Of a stretch of DNA of 64,000 nt, positions 8,953 to 17,914 are shown one piece after another. The first letter of the stretch is position 1. Every line of letters begins with the position of its first letter. The position numbers and the translations under genes were made by a program. Source of the stretch: Parvularculaceae bacterium (GTDB lineage Bacteria > Pseudomonadota > Alphaproteobacteria > Caulobacterales > Parvularculaceae); contig JANQSJ010000011.1 in NCBI GenBank assembly GCA_028284065.1, forward strand, positions 310,001 through 374,000. Direction: 5' to 3'. The notes beneath the pieces were generated by a model, which was given only the letters and a program-made list of their open reading frames with translations, was not told the origin of the DNA and made no database searches.

Positions 8953-10440
8953 CTATCTCGCGGCCAACGCGTCCACGATCAGGGCTAGCGCCTCTCTTGT
9001 TTTTTCATCCCTGTTATCGCCCATCTCCGGCGAAAACGCCGTGCGCCGCAGGATTACGATGACCGCATCAAGGCTCGGGACGACAATCGCAAAATTCCCG
9101 AAAGCGCCCGCAGCCCAGTAGGCGTCTGGCGGCAGCGGCAAGTGCGAATTCGCGCTCACCCAGAACGTCCCGCCGTATACGGATGGCTCATCCCGCCGCC
9201 GCCAGGCCGGCGCCGGCGTCGATACAAATGTCGCCCACCCTTCGGGCAGGAGCCTTTCGCCCCGCCATTCGCCGTCATTCAGGTAGAGCAACCCGAAGCG
9301 CGCCCACGCCTCAGCAGATCCGTAGTCGTACCCCGTCAGATGAAAATTACCGTATGCGTCCGTTTCCGACACCATACCCACCATGCCAATGAGGTCATAG
9401 AGGTTGCGGTAGGGCCAAGAGAGATAGTCATCCCCACGCGCGGCAATCTTCGCGCGGATAACGCCGCCGAGCGCCTGCATGTCACAGTTCGAATAGTCAG
9501 GGACTTCATTTGGCGCCGCGCGCACGGGCGCATAGAACGCATGCCGGATAACGTCCATCGGCCTTTGGTAGATGACAGTGTGGTCGTTGGCGGGGCCGTA
9601 TCTCTCCCAAATGGGCGTTGAGTCGTCGGTGCATCTGAGGCCGCTCGACATACGCATATAGTCAGCGATCTTGATGTTCCGCCTCGGATCGTCGGCTGCT
9701 CGCGGGAATTCCGGCAGGTCGACAGCGTCGTCGAGCGTTAGGTCGCCCATATGCGCAAGCCGGCCGATGAGCGTGCCGATAATGGACTTGCCCATCGACC
9801 AGTTCAAAAGCGGCGTCTCCGGCGTCACGCCATCCGCATACGCCTCATAGACGACCTCGCCGCGTTGAACGACCAGGAACGCCGTTCCATAGCTCGCCAT
9901 CACGGCGCGCTCGGCTGCTTCAAATTTGTCGCTGTCATAGCGCGCAGCCGTGGCGTCGGCGGCAAGCCGCGGCAGGCGTTCGGCCGCCCGCTCGGTCTTG
10001 GAGCGCACCCGACGCGGCGTAAAGAACGGGTCGACCCGACCGTTGGGCAGCATTACGCACCCCTGGTCGCCTAGATGCCGCGAACGGCCGACAAAGGGGC
10101 CCGAACGAAGCGTGACGACGCGCGTTTCCTGGTCGATATGCGCGTTTCCAAGGACTTCAGCCGCCGTGGCGCGCAAAGGACCGCCCTCCGCCATGAGCAG
10201 GGGCCCGACGGTTTCCTTAATGATACGCTCAGCAGGCCGGCCGGAAATGAAATGCTCGCCGCAGAGCATCTGCGCGCCGAAGTTCAGCGCAAGTTCGGCC
10301 GGCGTCGGCGGTATCGTCCATTTCACTTTCTGCGACGGCGTTTCAGCGAACGCCGTCGCAGCTGCGCAGGTCGCGATAACACAGGCAAGGGCGACGGCAG
10401 CGGTGGACAGTTTGTTCAGTGTTCTCATCATGTCGCTCAT
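8953..10440 (-). CDS. Serine hydrolase of the class C beta-lactamase family, secreted
   Basis: A 495-residue protein beginning with a signal peptide (TAAVALACVIATCAAATAFA). The penicillin-binding fold is marked by SMGKS (Ser215, Lys218) and YSN (316-318), the nucleophile/base and Tyr-x-Asn motifs of class C beta-lactamase-like hydrolases. Near the C-terminus WAAGAFGNFAIVVP occupies the third-motif position but is not a clear HTG or KTG. Before the catalytic domain lies an extra region of about 180 residues with isolated cysteines. Substrates of these proteins include esters, D-amino-acid peptides and cyclic amides; I cannot choose. ATG 10440 is preferred for its signal peptide; an upstream ATG at 10530 would add an unlikely basic extension. 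Confidence 0.82.
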   Translation of the reverse strand: MSDMMRTLNKLSTAAVALACVIATCAAATAFAETPSQKVKWTIPPTPAELALNFGAQMLCGEHFISGRPAERIIKETVGPLLMAEGGPLRATAAEVLGNAHIDQETRVVTLRSGPFVGRSRHLGDQGCVMLPNGRVDPFFTPRRVRSKTERAAERLPRLAADATAARYDSDKFEAAERAVMASYGTAFLVVQRGEVVYEAYADGVTPETPLLNWSMGKSIIGTLIGRLAHMGDLTLDDAVDLPEFPRAADDPRRNIKIADYMRMSSGLRCTDDSTPIWERYGPANDHTVIYQRPMDVIRHAFYAPVRAAPNEVPDYSNCDMQALGGVIRAKIAARGDDYLSWPYRNLYDLIGMVGMVSETDAYGNFHLTGYDYGSAEAWARFGLLYLNDGEWRGERLLPEGWATFVSTPAPAWRRRDEPSVYGGTFWVSANSHLPLPPDAYWAAGAFGNFAIVVPSLDAVIVILRRTAFSPEMGDNRDEKTREALALIVDALAAR

Positions 10441-10533
10441 GCCCTTTTCTGTATTGCCCTTCCTCAGATACCGGGACTGTCGGGTCAATGGCCCTAGGCC
10501 CTTACCTCCCCCTCCCCTGGAATGCCGCAACGC

Positions 10534-11094
10534 CTAGAATGACGGCGGCGTGCAGGCGGTGACGACCTCGCAGGGTTCGACGCCCTCGTTCCTGAACGAA
10601 TGCGGCTGAATGCTCTTGAAGTAATACGCTTCGCCCGCCCTAAGCGTCCGTGACCGGCCCGCCACCGTGACGGTGAGTTCTCCCGAAACGACAAAACCGC
10701 ATTCCTCGCCCTCGTGCGAGATGTCATGGCGGCCTGTCGCGCCGCCCGGCGCATACCGCTCCCACATGAATTGAATCGTCCCCCCGCCGCCCACCTGACG
10801 GTAGGATACGGGGCCGTCGGAGAGCTCGACGAGATCGCGAACCGTGAAGAAAATCCTCTCCGTCCCGGCAGTCGCTTCATCGTCAAAAAACGCAGACAAT
10901 GTCATCGGCAGCCCACCGACGATTTTCTTGAGCGTTCCAACGGTGGGATTGAGAGCGCCTGACTCGATCTGGGAGATTGTCGCGTTCGCGACGCCCGCCT
11001 TCTTCGACAACCGGCGTTGCGAAAGCCCGTATGACTTTCTAACGCGCGCTAGGCGCGCGCCGATGTCTTCCTCTCCGTCGCCGGCCGCTTCCAT
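10534..11094 (-). CDS. XRE-family regulator with C-terminal cupin domain (PuuR-like)
   Basis: A 186-residue regulator. The N-terminal helix-turn-helix reads RVRKSYGLSQRRLSKKAGV, ATISQIESGALNPTVGTLKKI. The C-terminal cupin (RHDISHEGEECGFVVSGEL, RAGEAYYFKSIQPHSFRN) probably senses a small ligand, as in PuuR-type regulators of polyamine and amino-acid metabolism. The ATG at 11094 is preceded by AGGAAGG; a longer start at 11127 is possible. It is divergent from the class III aminotransferase (163-base gap), which is its most likely target. The next gene downstream on the same strand is the serine hydrolase. Confidence 0.85.
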   Translation of the reverse strand: MEAAGDGEEDIGARLARVRKSYGLSQRRLSKKAGVANATISQIESGALNPTVGTLKKIVGGLPMTLSAFFDDEATAGTERIFFTVRDLVELSDGPVSYRQVGGGGTIQFMWERYAPGGATGRHDISHEGEECGFVVSGELTVTVAGRSRTLRAGEAYYFKSIQPHSFRNEGVEPCEVVTACTPPSF

Positions 11095-11257
11095 GCGCCT
11101 TCCTACCCTGCGCCTCGCCCCTTGCAACCAGGCGCTGACCGCGCGTGCTGTTTAGGATCGCGAACACTTGGGCGCGGCGGCCCAGTTAAATCAAGCTCTA
11201 ATCACAGCCGCATAACGCCTTGCTGAACGCCGGCGCGGCGACCTACGGTCGACACGG

Positions 11258-12604
11258 TTGTCAGAAAGACCAACATTGCCCGACACAGCGCCAAACAGAC
11301 CGCTTGCAGCCCACTGGATGCCGTTCACAAGCAACCAGGACTTCAAGTCCGCGCCCCGCCTCCTGACCCGCGCGGAGGGACACTATTATTGGTCAGAGGA
11401 CGGACGGCGGCTTTACGACAGTTTTTCCGGGCTTTGGACCAGCGGGCTTGGTCACCGACACCCGAAGATCGTCGAGGCGATAAAGGCCCAGCTTGACGAA
11501 CTCGATTATGCGATGGCCTTCCAGGCGGGACATCCGAAGGCGTTCGAACTCGCCGAACGCCTCGCCGCGCTGGCGCCCGACGGCTTCACGCACGTTTTTT
11601 TCTGCAATTCCGGCTCTGAAGCAGCGGATACTGCGCTGAAGATCGCTCTCGCTTACCATCAGGCCCGTGGCGAATCAGAGCGGGGCAGGTTCGTCGGACG
11701 GGCGCGCGGCTATCACGGCGTGAATTTCGGCGGCATGTCGGTGGGCGGCATCGCGGCGAACCGCGCCGCCTTCAGCGCGTCGCTTCTGTCAGGCGTCGAC
11801 CATCTTCCGCATACGCTTAATCAAAGCGAAAACGCGTTCTCAAAGGGCTTGCCGAAATGGGGCCGCCATCTCGCCGATGACCTGGAACGCATTTGCGCGC
11901 AGCAAGGGGCCGAGAGCATCGCGGCGGTCATAATTGAACCGGTCCCCGGATCAACGGGCGTGTTGCCACCGCCCGAGGGATACCTCCAGAGGATACGGGA
12001 AATTTGCTCTGCTTACGGAATTCTTCTGATCTTTGATGAAGTCATCAACGCCTTCGGCCGGCTCGGCGCCGCCTTCGCATCGGAGCGGTTCGCTGTCGTC
12101 CCCGACATCATCACCACGGCCAAGGGCCTTACCAATGGCGTCATTCCCATGGGCGCGGCGATTGTGACCGAGCAGATTCATGATGCGATCGTGAATGGTC
12201 CGCCGCATGCGGTTGAGCTCTTTCATGGCTACACTTATTCGGGCCACCCGGTGGCCGCCGCCGCCGCCCTCGCCACGCTTACTGCCTATAAAGAGGAAAG
12301 CGCCTTTGAAGAAGCGCGGTCGCTGGAGCCGGTCTTCGAGGAGGCGATCCACGCCCTGAAAGGGCGTCGCCACGTTATCGATATCCGCAATGCGGGCCTG
12401 ATGGGCGCGGTTGAACTCGCCCCGTCTCCGGTCGGCCCCGGCGCGCGCGGGCTCGCCGCGCACAAATCCTGTTTCTGGGAGGAAGACATTGTCATCCGCA
12501 GCGGCGGGGACATTCTTCAGTTCTCGCCATTCCTCAACTCCAAACCCGACGACATCTACGCCACGTTTGAGAAGGTCGGCCGCGTACTCGACCGCATGGA
12601 ATAG
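11258..12604 (+). CDS. Class III PLP aminotransferase (omega-amino acid:pyruvate type)
   Basis: A 448-residue fold-type I PLP enzyme. HWMPFTSNQDFK near the start is typical of beta-alanine/omega-amino acid:pyruvate transaminases. Other family segments are YDSFSGLWTSGLGHRHP, FFCNSGSEAADTALKIA, GRARGYHGVNFGGMS, ILLIFDEVINAFGR (PLP-pocket Asp) and ITTAKGLTNGVIPMGA (Schiff-base Lys), then FHGYTYSGHPVAAAAAL. The start is TTG 11258; TTG 11276 is an alternative and no ATG lies upstream of the conserved region. The adjacent divergent HTH-cupin regulator suggests control by an amine or omega-amino acid such as beta-alanine or putrescine. The exact substrate is inferred only. Confidence 0.86.
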   Translation: MSERPTLPDTAPNRPLAAHWMPFTSNQDFKSAPRLLTRAEGHYYWSEDGRRLYDSFSGLWTSGLGHRHPKIVEAIKAQLDELDYAMAFQAGHPKAFELAERLAALAPDGFTHVFFCNSGSEAADTALKIALAYHQARGESERGRFVGRARGYHGVNFGGMSVGGIAANRAAFSASLLSGVDHLPHTLNQSENAFSKGLPKWGRHLADDLERICAQQGAESIAAVIIEPVPGSTGVLPPPEGYLQRIREICSAYGILLIFDEVINAFGRLGAAFASERFAVVPDIITTAKGLTNGVIPMGAAIVTEQIHDAIVNGPPHAVELFHGYTYSGHPVAAAAALATLTAYKEESAFEEARSLEPVFEEAIHALKGRRHVIDIRNAGLMGAVELAPSPVGPGARGLAAHKSCFWEEDIVIRSGGDILQFSPFLNSKPDDIYATFEKVGRVLDRME

Positions 12605-12708
12605 GGCAAGCGGACGGACGAGTCCGTTGCGCAGCTAACTTGCTGGACCTCGTTCAACGCGGCCGCGGCGGCCTGCGCCCTCGGCCTGGCGCGGGGACCA
12701 TCCCTGCG

Positions 12709-13494
12709 CTAACGGGCGATGTGCGCGATCGACGAATATGCGACGCCGCCATCCACGGCGATCGTCTCACCCACGACATAGTCGCCGGCCTTGCTGGCGA
12801 GAAACAGCGCGACGCCCGCCATATCTTCGTCCCGCCCGATGCGCTTTGCGGGAATCATCTGCGCGACCGCTTCGCCATGATCGCGCGCAGCGCGATTCAT
12901 TTCTGATGCGAACGCGCCGGGCGCGATGCCGGAGACGCAGATATTGTCGTCAGCCAGCCGGGCGGCCATGCGGCGCGTCAACTGGATAAGGCCGGCCTTC
13001 GACGCCTGGTATGAATACGTCTCCCACGGATTAATCCGTATCCCGTCTATAGAGGCGACCATGATCACCTTCGCGGGCTGATCGGCGCTCGCGGCGGCCT
13101 TAAGCCCGCCATGAAGCGCCTGCGTCAAAAAGAACGGCGATTTCACGTTCAGGTCCATCACCTTGTCCCAGCCGCTTTCCGGAAACTCGTCAAACGCCGC
13201 GCCCCAGGCTGCGCCGGCATTGTTAACAAGAATATCGAGCTTGTCCTCGCGCTTATGGAAGTCGTCCGCCAGGTCCTTGCAGCCTTCCACCGTCGACACG
13301 TCCTTGGGCAGGGCGACACACTCCCCAACCGCCGAAAGCTCCGCGGCCGCCTCGAGGCAGGGCTCCGCCTTCCGCGAAGAAATATAGACCTTGGCGCCGT
13401 ACTCGACGAAACCGCGCGCGATCATCTTGCCGATGCCGCGCGACCCCCCGGTGATAAGGGCTGTGCGCCCCTCAAGCGAAAATAGATTCTTCAT
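12709..13494 (-). CDS. SDR family oxidoreductase (3-oxoacyl-ACP reductase/RhlG-like)
   Basis: A 261-residue classical short-chain dehydrogenase/reductase. Cofactor motif TGGSRGIG, with SSRK after the second strand suggesting NADP(H); NNAG at the fourth strand; catalytic Ser in MVASIDG and the YSYQASK Tyr-x3-Lys pair; C-terminal PAKRIGRDEDMAG and ETIAVDGG. The segment LDILVNNAGAAWGAAFDEFP resembles RhlG-type 3-oxoacyl reductases. It converges with the aminotransferase and is divergent from the MMPL transporter. The physiological substrate is not evident. Confidence 0.84.
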   Translation of the reverse strand: MKNLFSLEGRTALITGGSRGIGKMIARGFVEYGAKVYISSRKAEPCLEAAAELSAVGECVALPKDVSTVEGCKDLADDFHKREDKLDILVNNAGAAWGAAFDEFPESGWDKVMDLNVKSPFFLTQALHGGLKAAASADQPAKVIMVASIDGIRINPWETYSYQASKAGLIQLTRRMAARLADDNICVSGIAPGAFASEMNRAARDHGEAVAQMIPAKRIGRDEDMAGVALFLASKAGDYVVGETIAVDGGVAYSSIAHIAR

Positions 13495-13711
13495 GGCTGA
13501 CCGGTCTCCAATTTAACTTGCGCGTGCTGGCTCGTTGGTCGCCTGCGCCTAGCCCACGGTCAAGAACTTCGATCTGCCGACCAGGCCAGGCGCGACCGCG
13601 CTTTCACAAATCTGTCATAAAAGTGTCATCGACCAAGTTCACGCTGCAACGCGGGAGAACAGACATAGAGTCGAAAGTCGGCGCATCCGGGTTTCGGCGG
13701 GGGAGAAATGC

Positions 13712-16069
13712 ATGACGAAGCTGCTCGCGCGGCCGGCCGCCGCACTTTTGTTCGCGTTAACGGTTGCAGCCATCTGCGGCTACGGCGCGATGCGCCTGAC
13801 CGTGAACTCCGACAATCGTATTCTATTCCCGGAGCACGACGAAAACCGCCGCAAACTCGACCTCTTTGAGGCGCGCTATGCGTCTGAAAGCAATCTCATT
13901 CTGGCGTTGCACGCGCGAGACGGAAGCGTTTTTACGACCGAGCGGCTCACCGCCATCGCGGCCGTCACGGACGGCGCATGGCGGCTGCCATATGCGACGC
14001 GCGTCGACAGCATCACCAACGCCACGCACATTTCGTCGGACGCGGACGGCGTCATAATAGAAGAAATGGCGCCGACGGCGATGATCGAGGCGACGCCGGA
14101 AAAGGTCGCCGATCGCGCGCTCTCCGATACCTTGCTGGTCGGCCGACTCGCCGCCGCGGACGGCGCCACGGCGGCCGTCAACATCGAATTCGACTATCCG
14201 TTAGGCGACAGCTCGGCGGTGGCGGCGATCCACGCGGCCGTCGATGAGCTGCTCGTCGACGCAGGCGTCGACGCAGCGGGCCTTGACGCCTGGCGGGGCG
14301 GTCGCGTCGCCAGCAGCGGCGCGTTTTCGGATGCCGTCAAGACCGACATGAAGACGCTGACGCCCCTCGCCTATGTCGCGATATTCGTGCTTGTCGGCGT
14401 CCTGTTGCGATCGGCTTCGCTGGCGCTGGCGCTTCTTGCGTCCGCTATTCTCGCCACGATCTCCGCGATGGGCATCGCGGGGTGGCTCAACCTGTCGCTC
14501 AGCTCCACTACCTCGAGCAGCCCCACCATCATCGTCACGCTGGGCGCGGCGACGCTCATCCATATCATTACGCATTACCAGTCCGCCTTCATGGCGCTGC
14601 GCGACAAGCGCGCCGCTCTGGAGCAAGCTGTCAAAGAATGCGCGACGCCGGTGGGCCTCGCCCTTGGCACGACAGCGATCGGCTTTCTGTCGCTCAATTT
14701 CGCCGACGCGCCGCCATTTCGCGATCTTGGCAACATCATCGCAATCGGCGCGGGCTGTCTCCTCTTCTTCGGCTTCACTGCGACGCCGGCGCTCCTCCAT
14801 CTCCTGCCAGCGCCCGCGGCCCGTGGCGTCCCACCGCTTGAACTGACAGTTTCGCGAACCGCCGATTTCATCATTTCGAACCGGCGCGCTCTCGCGTTCG
14901 GACTGCCGCCAGCGTTCTTGGCCATAATCGCCGGCATTCAACTCATTAAGATCGACGACGATTTTGTCCGGTTCTTCGATGAATCCTACGCCTATCGTCT
15001 GGATTCGGAGAATATCGAGACCCAGCTCACGGGACTTGACGTACTCGAATTCGATGTCGGCGCGTCGCAGGAGAACGCGATCTTCGATCCCGCCTATCTC
15101 AGTAAACTCGACGCTTTCGAGGCGTGGCTTCGCGCGCAACCCAAGATCACCTATGTCGCGACCATGGCCGAGACCTTCAAACGCCTAAATCGCCATATGA
15201 CGACAGGGGCGGAAGAGGCCCATCAGCTTCCGAAGAGCGCCGACGCCGTGGCGCAGTATCTTCTCGCATACGAAATGTCGCTCCCTTTCGGACGCACACT
15301 GACGGACTCAATCACGCTTGATCGCAGTCGTACGCGCGTCACGGCCGTGATGACCAAGGCGTCGACCGCCGAAGTCCGCGCGCTGACGCAGGAGGCGGAG
15401 CAATGGCTAGAAACGCACGAGCCTGAGAAGATCGTCGGCTCGGCCACTGGCCTCGGCGTCATGTACGCCTACCTCACGACCCAGAACCTCGACGCCATGA
15501 CGGTCGGCAACGCGCTCGCCATCGGGCTGATTTCGCTGGTTCTGATCGCCGCGTTCCGAAGCGTAAAGTATGGCCTAATCAGCCTCGTCCCAAACCTTCT
15601 TCCAGCCGTCATCGCGTTCGGGGTCTGGGGATACCTAGTGGGTCAAGTGGGCGTTGTGGCCTCGGCCGTCGGCGCGTTGACGCTCGGGATCATCGTCGAC
15701 GACACCGTGCATCTCATGTGGCGGTATCAGCGCGCTCGCCGCGAAGGGGCGACGCCGGAAGCCTCAGTACGGGTGATGCTGCGGGACGTCGGGCGTCCTA
15801 TGCTGACAAGTACGCTCGCGCTCATCGCCGGATTCGCGGTCCTCGGATCATCTGGCTTCGAAATCTCGGCTTCCCTCGGCGCCTTGAGCGCAATCACCGT
15901 CGCCGCAGCGCTGATAGCTGACTGGTTCTTTCTTGCGCCGCTCTTGTTAACGCTGGAAGGGCGGTCAGCCGAGCAGCGCTCGCCTGTTCTCCGTAACCCT
16001 TTTCGCCGCGCTGCGCAGTCCTCGAAAACAGACATCGTCGACGCGCCCGGCAAGGGACGCGCCGCCTGA
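13712..16069 (+). CDS. MMPL/RND-superfamily transporter
   Basis: A 785-residue inner-membrane protein with two halves, each an N-terminal transmembrane helix, a periplasmic loop and a cluster of about five helices, typical of MMPL and HpnN-like lipid exporters. Visible segments are the first helix (LLFALTVAAICGYGAM), LTPLAYVAIFVLVGVLLRS, TLGAATLIHIITHYQ, the second-half LAIGLISLVLIAAFRSV, and LGIIVDDTVHLMWRYQRARR, which holds the conserved Asp pair linked to proton use. A GGGGGAGAA ribosome site precedes the ATG. The cargo is unknown; lipids or hopanoids are typical. No adaptor or outer-membrane partner is adjacent. It converges with metG (2-base gap). Confidence 0.83.
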   Translation: MTKLLARPAAALLFALTVAAICGYGAMRLTVNSDNRILFPEHDENRRKLDLFEARYASESNLILALHARDGSVFTTERLTAIAAVTDGAWRLPYATRVDSITNATHISSDADGVIIEEMAPTAMIEATPEKVADRALSDTLLVGRLAAADGATAAVNIEFDYPLGDSSAVAAIHAAVDELLVDAGVDAAGLDAWRGGRVASSGAFSDAVKTDMKTLTPLAYVAIFVLVGVLLRSASLALALLASAILATISAMGIAGWLNLSLSSTTSSSPTIIVTLGAATLIHIITHYQSAFMALRDKRAALEQAVKECATPVGLALGTTAIGFLSLNFADAPPFRDLGNIIAIGAGCLLFFGFTATPALLHLLPAPAARGVPPLELTVSRTADFIISNRRALAFGLPPAFLAIIAGIQLIKIDDDFVRFFDESYAYRLDSENIETQLTGLDVLEFDVGASQENAIFDPAYLSKLDAFEAWLRAQPKITYVATMAETFKRLNRHMTTGAEEAHQLPKSADAVAQYLLAYEMSLPFGRTLTDSITLDRSRTRVTAVMTKASTAEVRALTQEAEQWLETHEPEKIVGSATGLGVMYAYLTTQNLDAMTVGNALAIGLISLVLIAAFRSVKYGLISLVPNLLPAVIAFGVWGYLVGQVGVVASAVGALTLGIIVDDTVHLMWRYQRARREGATPEASVRVMLRDVGRPMLTSTLALIAGFAVLGSSGFEISASLGALSAITVAAALIADWFFLAPLLLTLEGRSAEQRSPVLRNPFRRAAQSSKTDIVDAPGKGRAA

Positions 16070-16071
16070 TG

Positions 16072-17799
16072 TCATGCGGGCGCGTCTGCGCCGAAACGCG
16101 CGCGCCAGTCGTCGAGTTGCTCGTCATCGATCTTGCGGAAGAGAACATCCGGCGGTTGGATGGCGGCGCCAGGAGGCAGCGCGTTCAACGCTTCACGCGC
16201 ATTTTCCGGCCAGACATTCAACTGTTCCGGCGTCAGATCGAATATGTCCGCCATCGCTTTCGCCGTCCGAGGAATGACGGGATGGGATAGCCGCGCAAAA
16301 AGCGCGATCAGGTTAAGCCCCGCCCGAACGGAAGACGCCGCGCGATCTGGATCGGTCTTAATGGCGGTCCAGGGCGCAGCGACCTGAAGGTACTCGTTGC
16401 CCGCGACCCAGATGCCGCGCAGCTCCGCGAACGCCTTGCGGAACTCCATCGCCTCAAGCGAGGCCGTATAGGAAGCGATTCTTGCGTCGAGATCCGAAAT
16501 CAGATTTTCCTCGATATCGCCATAAGCACCGTTTTCCGGCGTGGCGGGGCCGAACTTCGACACGCAGAACCGGGTGATGCGGTTGACGAAATTGCCGAGG
16601 ACGTCGGCAAGGTCCTTGTTCACGATCGACGCGAAGTGTTCCAGCGTAAACGATGCGTCGTCGGATTCCGGCGCATTCGCCATCAAGTGCCAACGCCAAT
16701 AGTCGGCAGGCAAAAGCTCCAGGGCCTGGTCCATGAATATCCCGCGCTTCTGGCTGGTGGAGAACTTGCCGCCATACCAGGTAAGCCAATTGAGGCTCTT
16801 CAGGGCGTCGACCGTTTTCCAGGGTTCTTCCGAACCAAGAATGGTGCAGGGGAACGAAACCGTATGAAAGGCGACGTTGTCCTTGCCCATGAACTGGACA
16901 TAGCGGACGTCCTCTGCGCCTTCATCCTCGCGCCACCAGGAGCGCCAGTCGCGCGTCTCGCCAGCGGGCGCGGCCAGCGCCCATGACTCAGTCGCCGCGA
17001 TATAGGCGATCGGCGCGTCGAACCAGACGTAGAAGACTTTCTCCTCGAACCCCGGCCGCGGCGCGCCGTCCTTTATGACCTTCACGCCCCAATATAGGTC
17101 GCGGGTGATCGACCGGTCGCGCAAGCCTTCCTTCATCCACTTGTTCGCAATCGACCGCGTGAGGGAGGGAAACTCCGTCTTCCCGTCAAGCCATGCCGCG
17201 ATCCTGTCCTGCATGCGTTCCTGGAGCAGGTAGAGGTGTTTGGTCTCGCGCAGTTCGAGCTCGCGCGAACCTGAAATCGCTGAATATGGTTCTTTCAGGT
17301 CCGAAGGGTCGAGGAGCCGGCCGCAATTGTCGCACTGGTCGCCGCGCGCCTTTTCGTATCCGCAATGGGGGCACGTGCCCTCAACATAACGGTCCGGCAG
17401 GAACCGCTGGTCGACCTTCGAATAGACTTGACGGTCAACGCGCTCCTCAATCAGGCCTTTCTCTTCCAGGACCTGCGCGAAATGCTGGGTGAGCGCCGCA
17501 TTCTCGGCGCTCGACGACCGGCCGAAATGATCGAACGACAGCTCGAACGCTGCGCCGGCCTTTTTCTGGAGGGCGTGCTGCTCGGCGCAATAGGCTTCAA
17601 CGGTCTGCCCAGCCTCACGGGCGGCGAGTTCGGCCGGCGTGCCATGTTCGTCGGTCGCGCAGATGAAGAGCACCTCATGGCCTCGCGCGCGGGCGAACCG
17701 TGCGTACACGTCAGCCGGCAGCATCGATCCGACAAGATTGCCGAGATGCTTCACGCCATTGATGTACGGCAGTGCCGACGTGATGAGGATGCGCGCCAT
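16072..17799 (-). CDS. metG: Methionine--tRNA ligase
   Basis: A 575-residue class I synthetase that charges tRNA-Met in the cytoplasm. N-terminal [17 protein letters not shown] carries the HIGH-like signature; CPHCGY...CDNCG is the zinc knuckle of the four-cysteine MetG group; [13 protein letters not shown] and [10 protein letters not shown] are typical core segments; KFSTSQKRG is the KMSKS-loop variant of this group. There is no C-terminal EMAP/tRNA-binding extension, so it is the short form. The neighbours are unrelated. Confidence 0.96.
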   Translation of the reverse strand: MARILITSALPYINGVKHLGNLVGSMLPADVYARFARARGHEVLFICATDEHGTPAELAAREAGQTVEAYCAEQHALQKKAGAAFELSFDHFGRSSSAENAALTQHFAQVLEEKGLIEERVDRQVYSKVDQRFLPDRYVEGTCPHCGYEKARGDQCDNCGRLLDPSDLKEPYSAISGSRELELRETKHLYLLQERMQDRIAAWLDGKTEFPSLTRSIANKWMKEGLRDRSITRDLYWGVKVIKDGAPRPGFEEKVFYVWFDAPIAYIAATESWALAAPAGETRDWRSWWREDEGAEDVRYVQFMGKDNVAFHTVSFPCTILGSEEPWKTVDALKSLNWLTWYGGKFSTSQKRGIFMDQALELLPADYWRWHLMANAPESDDASFTLEHFASIVNKDLADVLGNFVNRITRFCVSKFGPATPENGAYGDIEENLISDLDARIASYTASLEAMEFRKAFAELRGIWVAGNEYLQVAAPWTAIKTDPDRAASSVRAGLNLIALFARLSHPVIPRTAKAMADIFDLTPEQLNVWPENAREALNALPPGAAIQPPDVLFRKIDDEQLDDWRARFGADAPA

Positions 17800-17819
17800 T
17801 TATGCGTTCGCCTTTCGAT

Positions 17820-17856
17820 GCTTCGCCGCTGGAAGGTGGGCGCCTCCCGGCGAAGC
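17820..17856. repeat. Inverted repeat between metG and the MFS gene
   Basis: Perfect 9-base arms GCTTCGCCG (17820-17828) and CGGCGAAGC (17848-17856) flank a 19-base GC-rich loop. It lies just upstream of the metG start (17799) and downstream of the MFS stop, so it could be part of an intergenic terminator or a leader hairpin. No T tract follows on either strand. Confidence 0.35.
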
Positions 17857-17876
17857 GTCTCAATAGCGAAGCGGAC

Positions 17877-17896
17877 GCCGGAAAAACAAGTCCGGC
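17877..17896 (-). terminator. Possible terminator hairpin of the MFS gene
   Basis: A 6-base stem GCCGGA/TCCGGC with an 8-base loop starts 18 bases past the MFS stop on the minus strand. There is no following T tract, so this is weak. Confidence 0.25.
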
Positions 17897-17914
17897 GCAT
17901 GGCGAGGGCGGGCG

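Noticed and set aside
14201-15139. A 312-codon minus-strand frame.
   Set aside because: It is antisense to the MMPL transporter and is extremely Arg/Glu-rich without a family match.
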